Assembly (NCBI RefSeq): GCF_040548815.1
Contig: NZ_JBEPSM010000002.1
Span: 682,001 to 746,000, forward strand
Direction: 5' to 3'
Source of the DNA: Kaistia defluvii
Lineage (GTDB): Bacteria; Pseudomonadota; Alphaproteobacteria; Rhizobiales; Kaistiaceae
Length of the DNA: 64,000 nucleotides
Positions 26,696-34,885 of the stretch are shown here, piece by piece (positions within the stretch are counted from its first letter, which is position 1; each line of letters opens with the position of its first letter). The notes under the pieces were generated by a model, which worked only from the letters and a program-made list of their open reading frames with translations, was not told the origin of the DNA and did not search any database. The position numbers and the translations under genes are program-made.

Positions 26696-28054
26696 TTGTT
26701 GAAACGCCGAAATCTGGTGGTCCTCCACCTGGAGAGCATTTCCTGGCGGACGATCCAGTCCTTTCCGGAAGCATTTCCGCATTTGAGCCGGTTTATGCCG
26801 ACGGCGCGGGTATACCGCTCTTATTTCTCGTCCGCGACCTCGACCCAGATGGTCCTCGCCTATCTGTTTCACGGCAATGATTTTGAGATGGATGCGGGGA
26901 CCGGTCTCTGCAAACCGGCCGCCAACAATCCTAGTCTCTTTTCGACACTGGAAGAGACCGGCTACCGGACGGACTTTCTCTGCGCCAGCGCCCAGCCGGC
27001 AAAGCGGATGCTTCCCTTGCTTGCCGACAGTCTGCCCCCGGTCTGGGCGACGAACGACTTCAGCGCGCTTTCGCGCAAGTTCGACGATGCGACCGACACG
27101 AACGGCTTTGCGATCTATGTCTGGAACCTGGTGACGCATATCGAACATGCGATGGCGCTGGCGCCGCATGCCGAGGGTCTCGACGATCTGATCGGCGGCG
27201 CGTGCGCGGTCGCGGACCACACGCTCGGCGCGATGCTCGCCCTGCTCGAGCGCAAGGGGCTGATGGACGATACGACCATCGTGATCTTCGGCGATCATGG
27301 CGACGACTACTGGACGCACGGCTTCAAGAAGGGGCTGCTCCACGGCGTCGAGCCGCACACGCAGATCGTTCATTGTCCCTTGCTCATTCGTGATGCGTCC
27401 TTGCCGGCCGGAAACGACTACGGCTTGGCGAGTACCATCGATCTCGCGCCGACATGCCTCGATCTTCTCGGCATCAAGGCGCTGTTGCCGTTCGCGGAGT
27501 CCGGCCAAAGCCTGGTCCAGACCGAGCGCCGGACCGTCGCGTGTTCCCAGAATTTCACCGGCAGCCAACCCGACTCGGTCGACATGGACACGCGCAAGGC
27601 CTTCGCCGTCCATAATGGCTCGCACAGCCTGCTGGTGAGTTCGCGCGGCATGGAACTGTTTAATCACCGCCTCGATCCCGGCAATCATTGCAACTTGCTC
27701 CATTTTTTTGACCTCGATCGCGATGGCGGCCTGGTCTTCGTCGGGGCGGATGGAGCCCGGCCGCATTTTGCGACCGCTATGGCCCACATGCTCGGTCGCC
27801 AGGGCACGGTCGGCGATGACTTCCAGCGCTTGCGCGCTGCGCTTCGCACATGGCTCGGCAAGAAGCAGGCCTATATCGAGGCCCGGACGCCGGCACCCTC
27901 ACGCGCTCTCGATCCCGCTTGCCTCCACCGGATCAACCGGCATGGCCGTGACGCGTTCTTCGACCGAGCCGCGGCAAACAACGATTGGATTCCGCAGTCT
28001 TTGCAAAAGGTCTGGAATTCCCTTCTTCGACGGAGTGACGATGTTCGACGCTAA
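26696..28054 (+). CDS. Sulfatase-fold phosphoglycerol/phosphoethanolamine transferase-like protein
   Basis: About 452 residues of the alkaline-phosphatase/sulfatase superfamily: N-terminal NLVVLHLESISWRT with a metal-ligand Glu, SSATSTQM supplying the Ser/Thr nucleophile, GDHGDD (about 200) with metal Asp and His, and STIDLAPTCLDLLGI. There are no membrane helices, unlike LtaS or EptA, so it may work in the cytoplasm. Relatives move phospho-groups onto polymers. No ATG fits: the domain begins just after two in-frame TTG codons (26696, 26699), with GGAAAG eight bases before the first. A 20-codon mini-frame bridges it to the glycosyltransferase stop. Confidence 0.82.
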   Translation: MLKRRNLVVLHLESISWRTIQSFPEAFPHLSRFMPTARVYRSYFSSATSTQMVLAYLFHGNDFEMDAGTGLCKPAANNPSLFSTLEETGYRTDFLCASAQPAKRMLPLLADSLPPVWATNDFSALSRKFDDATDTNGFAIYVWNLVTHIEHAMALAPHAEGLDDLIGGACAVADHTLGAMLALLERKGLMDDTTIVIFGDHGDDYWTHGFKKGLLHGVEPHTQIVHCPLLIRDASLPAGNDYGLASTIDLAPTCLDLLGIKALLPFAESGQSLVQTERRTVACSQNFTGSQPDSVDMDTRKAFAVHNGSHSLLVSSRGMELFNHRLDPGNHCNLLHFFDLDRDGGLVFVGADGARPHFATAMAHMLGRQGTVGDDFQRLRAALRTWLGKKQAYIEARTPAPSRALDPACLHRINRHGRDAFFDRAAANNDWIPQSLQKVWNSLLRRSDDVRR

Positions 28055-28733
28055 GGCGCGCAAGCCGCAGGCGGCGCAGGCCCTCATCCAGGCGGCTGGT
28101 GGAGGCACCCGATTGGGGCTTGGCCCCAAGGCTTTCGTGCCGTTGGGCGGCCAGACCTTGCTGGAACGCTCGATCACGCTTTTCCGCGACATCGCCGAAA
28201 GCATCCTCGTCGCAGTTCCGGCCGCCGACTTCGAGCGCGCGCGGGCGCTGGTTGGAGCCCCCGGCGTCACGATCCTGGTCGGTGGCCCCACGCGCAGCGA
28301 CACGACCCGAAAGCTGATCGGGGCGGCGACGGCCCCCTGGCTGATCCTGCACGACGTCGTCCACCCGTTCGCGACCACGGCTTCGGTGCGGCAATTGCTG
28401 GATGCGGCGAGGGAGCCGGGCGCCGCCGCGCCCGGCATTGTCAACACCGAGTATCTCTATCGCCGCGACGGAGAGATCCTGCATGCGCCGGGCGATGTGC
28501 TGGTAGGCCAGAAGCCCGTCGTCTTTTCGAGCGAGGCGGTGAAACGGGCTTACGAGCGACTGGACGCCGCCGACGTCTCCGGAGATCCGAGCCTGCTCGA
28601 AGTGCTCGAGATAGCCGGCATTCGCACCGCCTTCGTCGAGGGCAGCGCCCGCAACATCAAGATCACCAGTCTGGAGGATCTCGAACTGGCGGAGGCGATG
28701 GTCGCGCTGGAACGCCTTCGATCGAAGTCTTGA
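28041..28733 (+). CDS. IspD/TarI-like cytidylyltransferase
   Basis: 230 residues. Nucleotidyltransferase motifs are clear: QAAGGGTRLGLGPKAFVPLGG (CTP loop, given in part: AAGGGTRLG and PKAFVPLGG), HDVVHPF (in IspD HDAARPF), and the C-terminal NIKITSLEDLELAEAM. IspD makes CDP-methylerythritol and TarI makes CDP-ribitol. Placed in a polymer cassette and overlapping the sulfatase-like gene by 14 bases, it more likely activates a polyol phosphate for a surface polymer than serves isoprenoid synthesis. The Arg of the IspD HDAARP motif is His here, which also argues against canonical IspD. GGAG precedes the ATG at six bases. Confidence 0.85.
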   Translation: MFDAKARKPQAAQALIQAAGGGTRLGLGPKAFVPLGGQTLLERSITLFRDIAESILVAVPAADFERARALVGAPGVTILVGGPTRSDTTRKLIGAATAPWLILHDVVHPFATTASVRQLLDAAREPGAAAPGIVNTEYLYRRDGEILHAPGDVLVGQKPVVFSSEAVKRAYERLDAADVSGDPSLLEVLEIAGIRTAFVEGSARNIKITSLEDLELAEAMVALERLRSKS

Positions 28734-28735
28734 CG

Positions 28736-30103
28736 TCAGGCGGTTTGACGCTGCCCGCTTTCGGTGGTCGATCCCCCGCGCGCCGATAGCGCCGGCGTCG
28801 GCGTGCTGGACCAGAGCGTATCTTCCAGCCGCTTGCCGGCAAGCCCGGGTAGCAGGCCGAAGACACGCTCCAACGCATGGTGCAGCGTGCCATCGAGCTG
28901 GCCGGCCTCGGGCGGGAAGGAGTCGATGTCGAGCGGCAGCTGCGCCAGGGCGTCTAGTACGTCGCGCCGCACCCAGAACATCGTCCCTGCGAAAAATTCG
29001 ACGACAAGCCTGTCATCGGGCAAGCCAAGCTGCTGCGCCAACATTCGGATCTGTTCGTGGTTCGCGCCCCATACGGAATCGAGCCCCATATGCTCGTTGG
29101 GTAAGCGGAACCGACGCGAGCCGATCATGCCGATCTCGGGGGTATCGGAGAAGCGCCGGACGATCTCGTCCACGACGTCGCGGGAGCCGATCAGGTCGCC
29201 GACGCTCGCCCGCCGCCACATCTCACCCAGCACAGCGCGCGCGCCCGAGGCGCCCGAACGCTTGCCATGCAGCTTGCACAGCAGATCCAGCCCATCGAGA
29301 TGTCCGTCCCGCAGCAGGCCAATGAACGGTCCGATATCGCGGCCTCGATTGGGGTAGGTCTTGATGACTGCCCCGGGGAAGCCATCCGTAATCCGGGCGG
29401 CGAGGTCGGGATCTTCCGCAGTCGTTGTGACGAGAAGCCGCAACGGGCGTTCCAGTCCGGCAAGCAGCGCCTCGAATTCTGGCCAGAGTTCGACATAGTG
29501 CAGATGCAGCACGATGCCGATCCGGGGCCTTGGATCCACGGCGCGCGGCTGATACGGCCGGGCGGGAGGCTCCACGGCCCGTGCCATCACCTCCTGGAAG
29601 TTTTGGCTCTCGACGCCCAACCCCCAGCCCCGCAACGTCCGCAGCGTGGCGGCCAGTTCATGCGCTTCGGGTCCCCGGCCATACAGCAGCGGCGTCAGTC
29701 GAAGCCCGTCGACGATCTCGATTCCCAACCGGCGTTCGGCGCGGCGAAAGCTTGGCCCCAGCCGGCGTAGCCATCGCAGGAGCGGAACCCGTGTCGCCAT
29801 GGCGACCTGCTGCGGACTGAACGTGATCCTCATCGCCGGTAGCGAGACTTCCAGAACATAGCGGGTGCGCCCGAGGCAAGGCACATAGATCGTGGAGGCT
29901 TCCGGCTGGCCGTGTCGACTGATCTGGAGTGGCACGAAGGGGCGCTGTCCCGGACGGGCTTCCAGTTCGAGCAGGTAGCGGATGGGGCGTCGTGAGGATC
30001 CGCGCAGGTCGAGGCCCGCGCTGGACCGGTCCGCTCTGCGTGCCCGGCGCCAGAGGCGTGCGAGTGGTCTCAACAGACCGGAGCTGCCATGGGTGTCGGA
30101 CAT
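28736..30103 (-). CDS. Rhamnan synthesis protein F (RgpF) family protein
   Basis: 455 residues. The C-terminal 270 match the RgpF family: IGIVLHLHYVELWPEF, then NRGRDIGPFIGLL, LLCKLHGKRS, VVEFFAGTMFWVRRDVL and FGLLPGLAGKRLEDTLW. Family members act in rhamnose-glucose or O-antigen polymer synthesis and are thought to be glycosyltransferases. The N-terminal 190 residues (PIRYLLELEARPGQRPFVPL) are unlike the family and may recognise a partner. ATG 30103 has GGAGG eight bases upstream. It is convergent with the cytidylyltransferase, only two bases apart at the stops, and completes the polymer cassette. Confidence 0.87.
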   Translation of the reverse strand: MSDTHGSSGLLRPLARLWRRARRADRSSAGLDLRGSSRRPIRYLLELEARPGQRPFVPLQISRHGQPEASTIYVPCLGRTRYVLEVSLPAMRITFSPQQVAMATRVPLLRWLRRLGPSFRRAERRLGIEIVDGLRLTPLLYGRGPEAHELAATLRTLRGWGLGVESQNFQEVMARAVEPPARPYQPRAVDPRPRIGIVLHLHYVELWPEFEALLAGLERPLRLLVTTTAEDPDLAARITDGFPGAVIKTYPNRGRDIGPFIGLLRDGHLDGLDLLCKLHGKRSGASGARAVLGEMWRRASVGDLIGSRDVVDEIVRRFSDTPEIGMIGSRRFRLPNEHMGLDSVWGANHEQIRMLAQQLGLPDDRLVVEFFAGTMFWVRRDVLDALAQLPLDIDSFPPEAGQLDGTLHHALERVFGLLPGLAGKRLEDTLWSSTPTPALSARGGSTTESGQRQTA

Positions 30104-30249
30104 CGGGATGGCCTCCGGGCGCCATCTTGGTTTCCTGTACGTCGCGCGCTCGATATCTGCGCCAGACGCTCGGCGCAAGGCACATCGCCCGGCTTTCCGC
30201 GAATGGATGCGTGTCTTCGATGGCTCGTCGCGGGAAGAACAGAGTAGGA

Positions 30250-30277
30250 GCAAGAACCGATCTTGCATGATTCTTGC
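30250..30277. promoter_or_regulatory. Inverted repeat in nasT / rgpF-like divergent promoter
   Basis: GCAAGAA-N14-TTCTTGC in the 222-base region between the divergent RgpF-family gene and the NasT-like gene, 49 bases before the nasT start. It could be an operator for nitrogen control or a hairpin in the leader; nothing in the sequence decides. Confidence 0.35.
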
Positions 30278-30325
30278 TTGCGTCTCATCTCGATGCGGGG
30301 TGTGCGAGGGACTGATGGGTCGCCG

Positions 30326-30916
30326 ATGAAACCAAATGCCATCCGGGTCGTGGTGGTCGACGACAATGCGGTTCGGGCGGCCATCCTCGTCGATGGCCTG
30401 CGCGAGGCCGGTATTGATGGCGTCGAGGTGATCGAGACCAGCACGCAACTCGTTCGCCGGCTGGCCGCCATCGATCCCGACGTCATCATCATCGATCTCG
30501 AAAATCCCAGCCGCGACATGCTCGAGCAGATGTTCCAGGTGTCTCGCGTCGTGTCGCGTCCCGTGGCGATGTTCGTCGACCAGTCCGACCAGGCCATGAT
30601 CCGTGCCGCCGTCGATGCCGGCGTCTCCGCCTATATCGTCGACGGGCTGAAGAAGGAGCGGGTGAAAGCCATCGTCGACATGGCGATCAGCCGCTTCGAG
30701 GCGTTTGACCGGCTGCAGCGCGAACTGCTGGAAGCGAAGAGCGAGCTGGCCGACCGCAAGGTGATCGACCGCGCCAAGGGAATCCTGATGCGGTCGCGAA
30801 ACCTGTCCGAGGAAGAGGCCTATGCGCTGCTGCGGCAGGCGGCGATGAACGAGAAGCGCCGCATCGCCGACATCGCGCAGAGCCTCGTCACCGCGGCCGG
30901 ATTGCTCGGAAAATAG
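30326..30916 (+). CDS. nasT: NasT-like ANTAR response regulator
   Basis: 196 residues: pseudo-receiver (RVVVVDDNAVR, Asp57 in VIIIDLENP) followed by an ANTAR RNA-binding domain (ADRKVIDRAKGILMRSRNL, EEEAYALLRQAAMNEKRRIADIAQSL). NasT releases transcription in nitrate/nitrite assimilation operons by binding two-hairpin leader RNA, and is held inactive by NasS when nitrate is absent. The NasS-type gene follows two bases after the stop. I start at ATG 30326; 21 extra codons are open upstream but do not look like receiver sequence. The likely target is the leader at 32284-32598. Confidence 0.9.
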   Translation: MKPNAIRVVVVDDNAVRAAILVDGLREAGIDGVEVIETSTQLVRRLAAIDPDVIIIDLENPSRDMLEQMFQVSRVVSRPVAMFVDQSDQAMIRAAVDAGVSAYIVDGLKKERVKAIVDMAISRFEAFDRLQRELLEAKSELADRKVIDRAKGILMRSRNLSEEEAYALLRQAAMNEKRRIADIAQSLVTAAGLLGK

Positions 30917-30918
30917 CC

Positions 30919-32283
30919 ATGCTGAATGCCAGGAAAGGCGGAAACGACGCCATGACCGCACGCTCGACGATGCCAGGCCCGGACGGCGTCCGGCTCGCCG
31001 GTCCCGCCGCGATCCGGCCGGACCAGAACCGCATCGTGCGCGTCGGCTTCATTCCGCTGCTCGATATCGCCGTTCTCGTCGCGGCGGAGGAGCAGGGTTT
31101 CGCGGCCCGCGAGGGGCTGAGCCTGCAACTGATCAGGGATGTCTCCTGGGCCAATATCCGCGACCGGCTCGCCTTCCATCAGTTCGATGTCGCGCACATG
31201 CTGGCGCCAATGGCCGTTGCTTCCTGCGTGGGGCTGGGCTCCAACCCGTCGCCGACCCTGGCGCCCTTCGTGCTCGGGCGCGGCGGCAATGCCATCACGC
31301 TCTCCGTCGGTCTCTATCGCGACATGCAGGCGCTGGCCGGCCTGGGCGGCACGGAGGATGCGCTGACCAATGCGCGCGCGCTGGCGCAGGTGATCGCGGC
31401 GCGGCGCGAGGCCGGGCAAAGGCCGCTGGTCTTCGCCATGACCTATCCCTTCTCGTCGCACAATTACGAGTTCCGCTATTTCATGGCGGCGGCCGGCATT
31501 GATCCCGACCGTGACGTCACGATGACCGTCGTGCCGCCGCCGCTGACCGCCGATGCGATGGCCGCCGGGGCGATCGACGGCTTTTGCGTCAACGCGCCCT
31601 GGAACATGATCGCGGTCGAGCGCGGCGTCGGTCGCGTCGTCGCGGTCAAGGCGGATATCTGGCCGGCCGCGCCGGAAAAGGTCCTGGGCGTGCGGCCGGA
31701 CTGGGCCGAGAGCCAGCCCGAGACGCTGTCGCGCCTGATCGTCGCGCTCGATGCGGCGGCCAGATGGTGCGACGTGCCGGAAAACCGGCCGACGCTCGCC
31801 GCCATGCTGGCCGAGCCCGGCTATGTCGGCGGCTCCCCGGCGCTGATCGGCTCGCTGCTCACCGATCGCTTCCTCGTCGATCCCGACGGCACGCTGCGCG
31901 ATATTCCGAACTACCTGACCTTCCACCGCGAGGCCGCGAATTTCCCCTGGATCAGCGAGGCGCTGTGGCTGTTCAGCCAGATGGCGCGCTGGGGCCAGGC
32001 GCCGCTGACGCCGCAGGCGATCGAGCGCGCGGCGTCCGCCTATCGGCCCGATCTGTATCGCCAGGCGCTGGCGGGCTCCTCGACGCCGCTGCCGCTCGCC
32101 GACCGCAAGGTCGAGGGCAGTCCGGTCGCCATCGAGATCGAGACCACGGCAGGGCCGATGCGGCTGCCTGCGGCGCCGTTTCTCGACGGGCGGGCCTTCG
32201 AACCCGACCGGATCGTCGACTATGTCGCCGGGTTTCCCGTTACCCATCCGACCTCGGGCAGCGGGCGCCACGACCTGCTTTAG
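30919..32283 (+). CDS. nasS: NasS-like nitrate/nitrite sensor (NrtA/CmpA fold)
   Basis: 454 residues of the nitrate-binding protein family (VRVGFIPLLDIAVLVAAEEQGF, FSSHNYEFRYFMAAAGIDPD, GFCVNAPWNMIAVERGVG). There is no signal peptide or lipobox, which separates the cytoplasmic sensor NasS from periplasmic NrtA, and no permease or ATPase accompanies it. It binds nitrate or nitrite and controls NasT by direct contact. The gene order nasT-nasS is the reverse of the common one. ATG 30919 is two bases after the nasT stop. Confidence 0.9.
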   Translation: MLNARKGGNDAMTARSTMPGPDGVRLAGPAAIRPDQNRIVRVGFIPLLDIAVLVAAEEQGFAAREGLSLQLIRDVSWANIRDRLAFHQFDVAHMLAPMAVASCVGLGSNPSPTLAPFVLGRGGNAITLSVGLYRDMQALAGLGGTEDALTNARALAQVIAARREAGQRPLVFAMTYPFSSHNYEFRYFMAAAGIDPDRDVTMTVVPPPLTADAMAAGAIDGFCVNAPWNMIAVERGVGRVVAVKADIWPAAPEKVLGVRPDWAESQPETLSRLIVALDAAARWCDVPENRPTLAAMLAEPGYVGGSPALIGSLLTDRFLVDPDGTLRDIPNYLTFHREAANFPWISEALWLFSQMARWGQAPLTPQAIERAASAYRPDLYRQALAGSSTPLPLADRKVEGSPVAIEIETTAGPMRLPAAPFLDGRAFEPDRIVDYVAGFPVTHPTSGSGRHDLL

Positions 32284-32598
32284 CCGCCGAAAGCAGCATG
32301 TCGCCGCCCGCAATTCCGGCGCTGTGCTTACAAATTAGCCTTGAGTAAAGATGAGGCAAGGCCTTACACTTATTCCAAGCTGAGTTCGGTTATGATCGAA
32401 TTCGCCGCCAGGGTGATCAACGAAGATACGCCCTTGGTCTGCCTCTGAAGAGGCTATCCCGACAACGACGTCGCCGCATTCGAGTGCATGAACGCACGGC
32501 CGCGACGCATGCATCCGTTTTCCGGCGACGATCCCGCTTTCTTCCGAATGCCTTCGGAACGGAAAGCCGTGTCCATCCCCCCGATGACAGGAGATCGC
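32284..32598 (+). promoter_or_regulatory. Promoter and structured leader of the siroheme/nitrite operon
   Basis: A 315-base gap with no gene. Hairpins seen in order: GCCTC-TGAA-GAGGC (32440-32453), GTGC-ATGAAC-GCAC (32484-32497), TTCCGA-ATGCCT-TCGGAA (32542-32559), ACGG-AAAG-CCGT (32559-32570). Two have six-base loops beginning with A, the general shape of an ANTAR target, but neither has the G at loop position 4 of the published consensus. With nasT/nasS just upstream, antitermination here is plausible, not shown. Confidence 0.4.
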
Positions 32599-34062
32599 AT
32601 GCCGCTTGCCAGCCGCCAGCCCCGTATTACCGCGCCGCGCATCGACCCGCTCGCCGTCCTGCCCATCTTCCTGCGGCTGGAAGGCAGGCGCGCCCTCGTC
32701 GTCGGCCACAGCGCCGCCGCGGCCTGGAAGGCGGAGCTTCTCGCCGCCACCGGGGCGACCACCTGCCTTGCTTGTGTGGGCGATGCGCCGCTGGCTCCCG
32801 AACTCGCGGCGCTGGTCGATGCCGGACGCATCTCGTGGCTTGGCGCCTACGAACCCCAACAGTTGCGCGGCATGGCGGTCGCCGTTTTCGATGCCGAGAC
32901 GGACGAGCAGGCGGCGCAGTTTCGTGACCAAGCGCTGGCAGCGGGCATACCCCACAACGTCATCGATCGCCCCGATTTCTGCAGCTTTCAGTTTGGCGGC
33001 ATCGTCAACCGCTCGCCCGTGGTGATCGGCATTTCAACCAGCGGCGCCGCGCCGATCCTTGGCCAGGCCGTACGGCGGCGGATCGAATTCGCGCTTCCCG
33101 CGACGCTTGCCGCCTGGGCGGAGCGCGCGGCCCGGATGCGCCGGACGGTCCTGGAAACGCTTCAGCCGGGGGCGGAACGCCGCCGCTTCTGGGAGCGGTT
33201 TGCCGACCTGGCGCTCGCCCCGGCATCGCCCGCCGAGGCCGGCGATCTCGCGCAACTCGTCGATGAGGCCCGGCGTGGCGAGGTCGCCGCGCCGGTTGGC
33301 CGCGTCACGCTGGTCGGCGCGGGCCCGGGCGATCCGGACCTGCTGACGGTCAAGGCGGTGCGCGCCCTGCAGGCGGCCGATGTCATCCTGTTCGACGATC
33401 TCGTCTCCGATGGCGTGCTCGAACTCGCCCGCCGCGAGGCGCGGCGGATGATGGTCGGCAAGCGCGGCGGCCGGGCTTCCTGCGCGCAGGACGATATCAA
33501 CGCCATGGCGCTCAAGCTGGCGCGGCAGGGCAAGAATGTCGTCCGCCTGAAGTCGGGCGATCCGATGGTGTTCGGTCGCGCCGGCGAGGAGATCGAGGTG
33601 CTGCGGGCTGAGGGCATCGCTGTCGAGGTCGTGCCCGGCATCACAGCCGCGTCGGCGCTGGCTTCCAGCCTCGGCGCGTCGCTGACCCATCGCGACCACG
33701 CCCATTCGGTCCGCTTCGTCACCGGCCATGGCCGCGACGGCGACATGCCGGATCTCGACTGGCGCGGCCTTGCCGATCCTGAGACGACGCTCGCCGTCTA
33801 TATGGGCGGCCGCACGGCCCCCGAATTCGCCCGCCGCCTGCTGGCCGAGGGCCGCGCCGCTGCGACCCCCGTCGTGCTGGCGCAATCCGTTTCGCGACCC
33901 GAGCAGACCATCCGCCACACGACCTTGGCGAGCCTCGCGACCGAACCTTCCAGCCGTTCCGACGGCCCGGTCCTGGTCGGCATCGGCGAGGCGTTCCGCC
34001 CCGCCGCGCAAGCCGAAATCTACCACCCCGACACCGCACAGACCCTTCTCTTTGGCACCTGA
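32599..34062 (+). CDS. cysG: Siroheme synthase (CysG)
   Basis: 487 residues, both halves of CysG. N-terminal precorrin-2 dehydrogenase/ferrochelatase: LPIFLRLEGRRALVVGHSA, VVIGISTSGAAPILGQ, and GERRRFWERF-like AERRRFWERF. C-terminal uroporphyrinogen-III methyltransferase: LVGAGPGDPDLLT, KSGDPMVFGRAGEE, VPGITAASAL, THRDHAHSVRFVTGH. It supplies siroheme for the nitrite reductase downstream. The dinucleotide loop GGGxVAxRK of the family reads GHSAAAAWK, so NAD-dependent oxidation may be weakened. ATG 32599 has AGGAG five bases before it; longer in-frame starts lie in the leader. Confidence 0.92.
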   Translation: MPLASRQPRITAPRIDPLAVLPIFLRLEGRRALVVGHSAAAAWKAELLAATGATTCLACVGDAPLAPELAALVDAGRISWLGAYEPQQLRGMAVAVFDAETDEQAAQFRDQALAAGIPHNVIDRPDFCSFQFGGIVNRSPVVIGISTSGAAPILGQAVRRRIEFALPATLAAWAERAARMRRTVLETLQPGAERRRFWERFADLALAPASPAEAGDLAQLVDEARRGEVAAPVGRVTLVGAGPGDPDLLTVKAVRALQAADVILFDDLVSDGVLELARREARRMMVGKRGGRASCAQDDINAMALKLARQGKNVVRLKSGDPMVFGRAGEEIEVLRAEGIAVEVVPGITAASALASSLGASLTHRDHAHSVRFVTGHGRDGDMPDLDWRGLADPETTLAVYMGGRTAPEFARRLLAEGRAAATPVVLAQSVSRPEQTIRHTTLASLATEPSSRSDGPVLVGIGEAFRPAAQAEIYHPDTAQTLLFGT

Positions 34063-34073
34063 GGACAAGCAGC

Positions 34074-34874
34074 ATGTTTGACGAGACCATCAGCAAACTC
34101 TCCGCCCTTGGCGCGTCCAAGGCCCGTCTGCTCGAAACCCACCCGGCCGGCTTCTTCATCGGCTCGGCCATGGCCGGCATCTATGTCGGCTTCGGCATCC
34201 TCCTGATCTTCAGCCTCGGCTCGCTGCTCGATCCGAGCATCCGGCCGCTCGTCATGGGCGCGTCGTTCGGCCTGGCGCTGATCCTCGTCGTCTTCGCCGG
34301 CGCCGAGCTCTACACCGGCCACACCATGAACATGACGATCTCGACACTGGAGGGTCAGACGACGCTCGGCCAGCTCGGTCGCGTCTGGCTGGCGAGTTGG
34401 GTCGGCAATCTCGTCGGCGCGATGCTTTTGGCCGGCCTGTTCGTCCTGGCCGGCGGCGGATCGATCCTCTCGTCGCCGAGCGAGTTCCTCTTCAAGGCGG
34501 CTGCTGCCAAGATGAACGCGGATCCGGTGCAACTGATCGCGCGCGCCATCCTCTGCAACTGGCTTGTCTGCCTGGCGCTCTGGATGTCGGCCCGCACCAC
34601 CAGCGACGCCGCCAAGATGATCGCCATCGCCTGGTGCCTGTTCGCCTTCATCGCGTCTGGCTACGAGCATTCCGTCGCCAACATGACGGTCTTCGCGCTC
34701 GCCCTGTTCTCGAAGCATCCCGACACCATCACCTGGGCCGGCGCCGCCTGGAACCTGTTCTGGGTCACGCTCGGCAACACCTTCGCCGGCGCCATCCTGA
34801 TGGCGGGCGCCTATTGGGTGGCGGCGGCGCGGCCTTCGTCCCGGTCCGTCGCCGGCATTGTCGCGGCCGAGTGA
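34074..34874 (+). CDS. Formate/nitrite transporter (FNT), NirC-like
   Basis: 266 residues with six membrane helices and FNT signatures (FFIGSAMAGIYVGFGILL, GAELYTGHTMNM, SGYEHSVANMT). FNT channels pass formate, nitrite or hydrosulfide as the anion or acid. Sitting between siroheme synthase (12 bases upstream) and nitrite reductase (11 bases downstream) in one operon, nitrite uptake is the natural role. An adjacent GAGGAC acts as ribosome site. Confidence 0.93.
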   Translation: MFDETISKLSALGASKARLLETHPAGFFIGSAMAGIYVGFGILLIFSLGSLLDPSIRPLVMGASFGLALILVVFAGAELYTGHTMNMTISTLEGQTTLGQLGRVWLASWVGNLVGAMLLAGLFVLAGGGSILSSPSEFLFKAAAAKMNADPVQLIARAILCNWLVCLALWMSARTTSDAAKMIAIAWCLFAFIASGYEHSVANMTVFALALFSKHPDTITWAGAAWNLFWVTLGNTFAGAILMAGAYWVAAARPSSRSVAGIVAAE

Positions 34875-34885
34875 AGGAGGCGACG

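Noticed and set aside
25618..30103. Cassette considered as a prophage or integrative element
   Set aside because: No integrase, tRNA border, direct repeats or phage genes were seen; only the truncated glutaminase supports a rearrangement.
32284..32400. Sigma-54 promoter upstream of cysG
   Set aside because: No GGC-N10-GC element with the TTGC spacing was found in the region.
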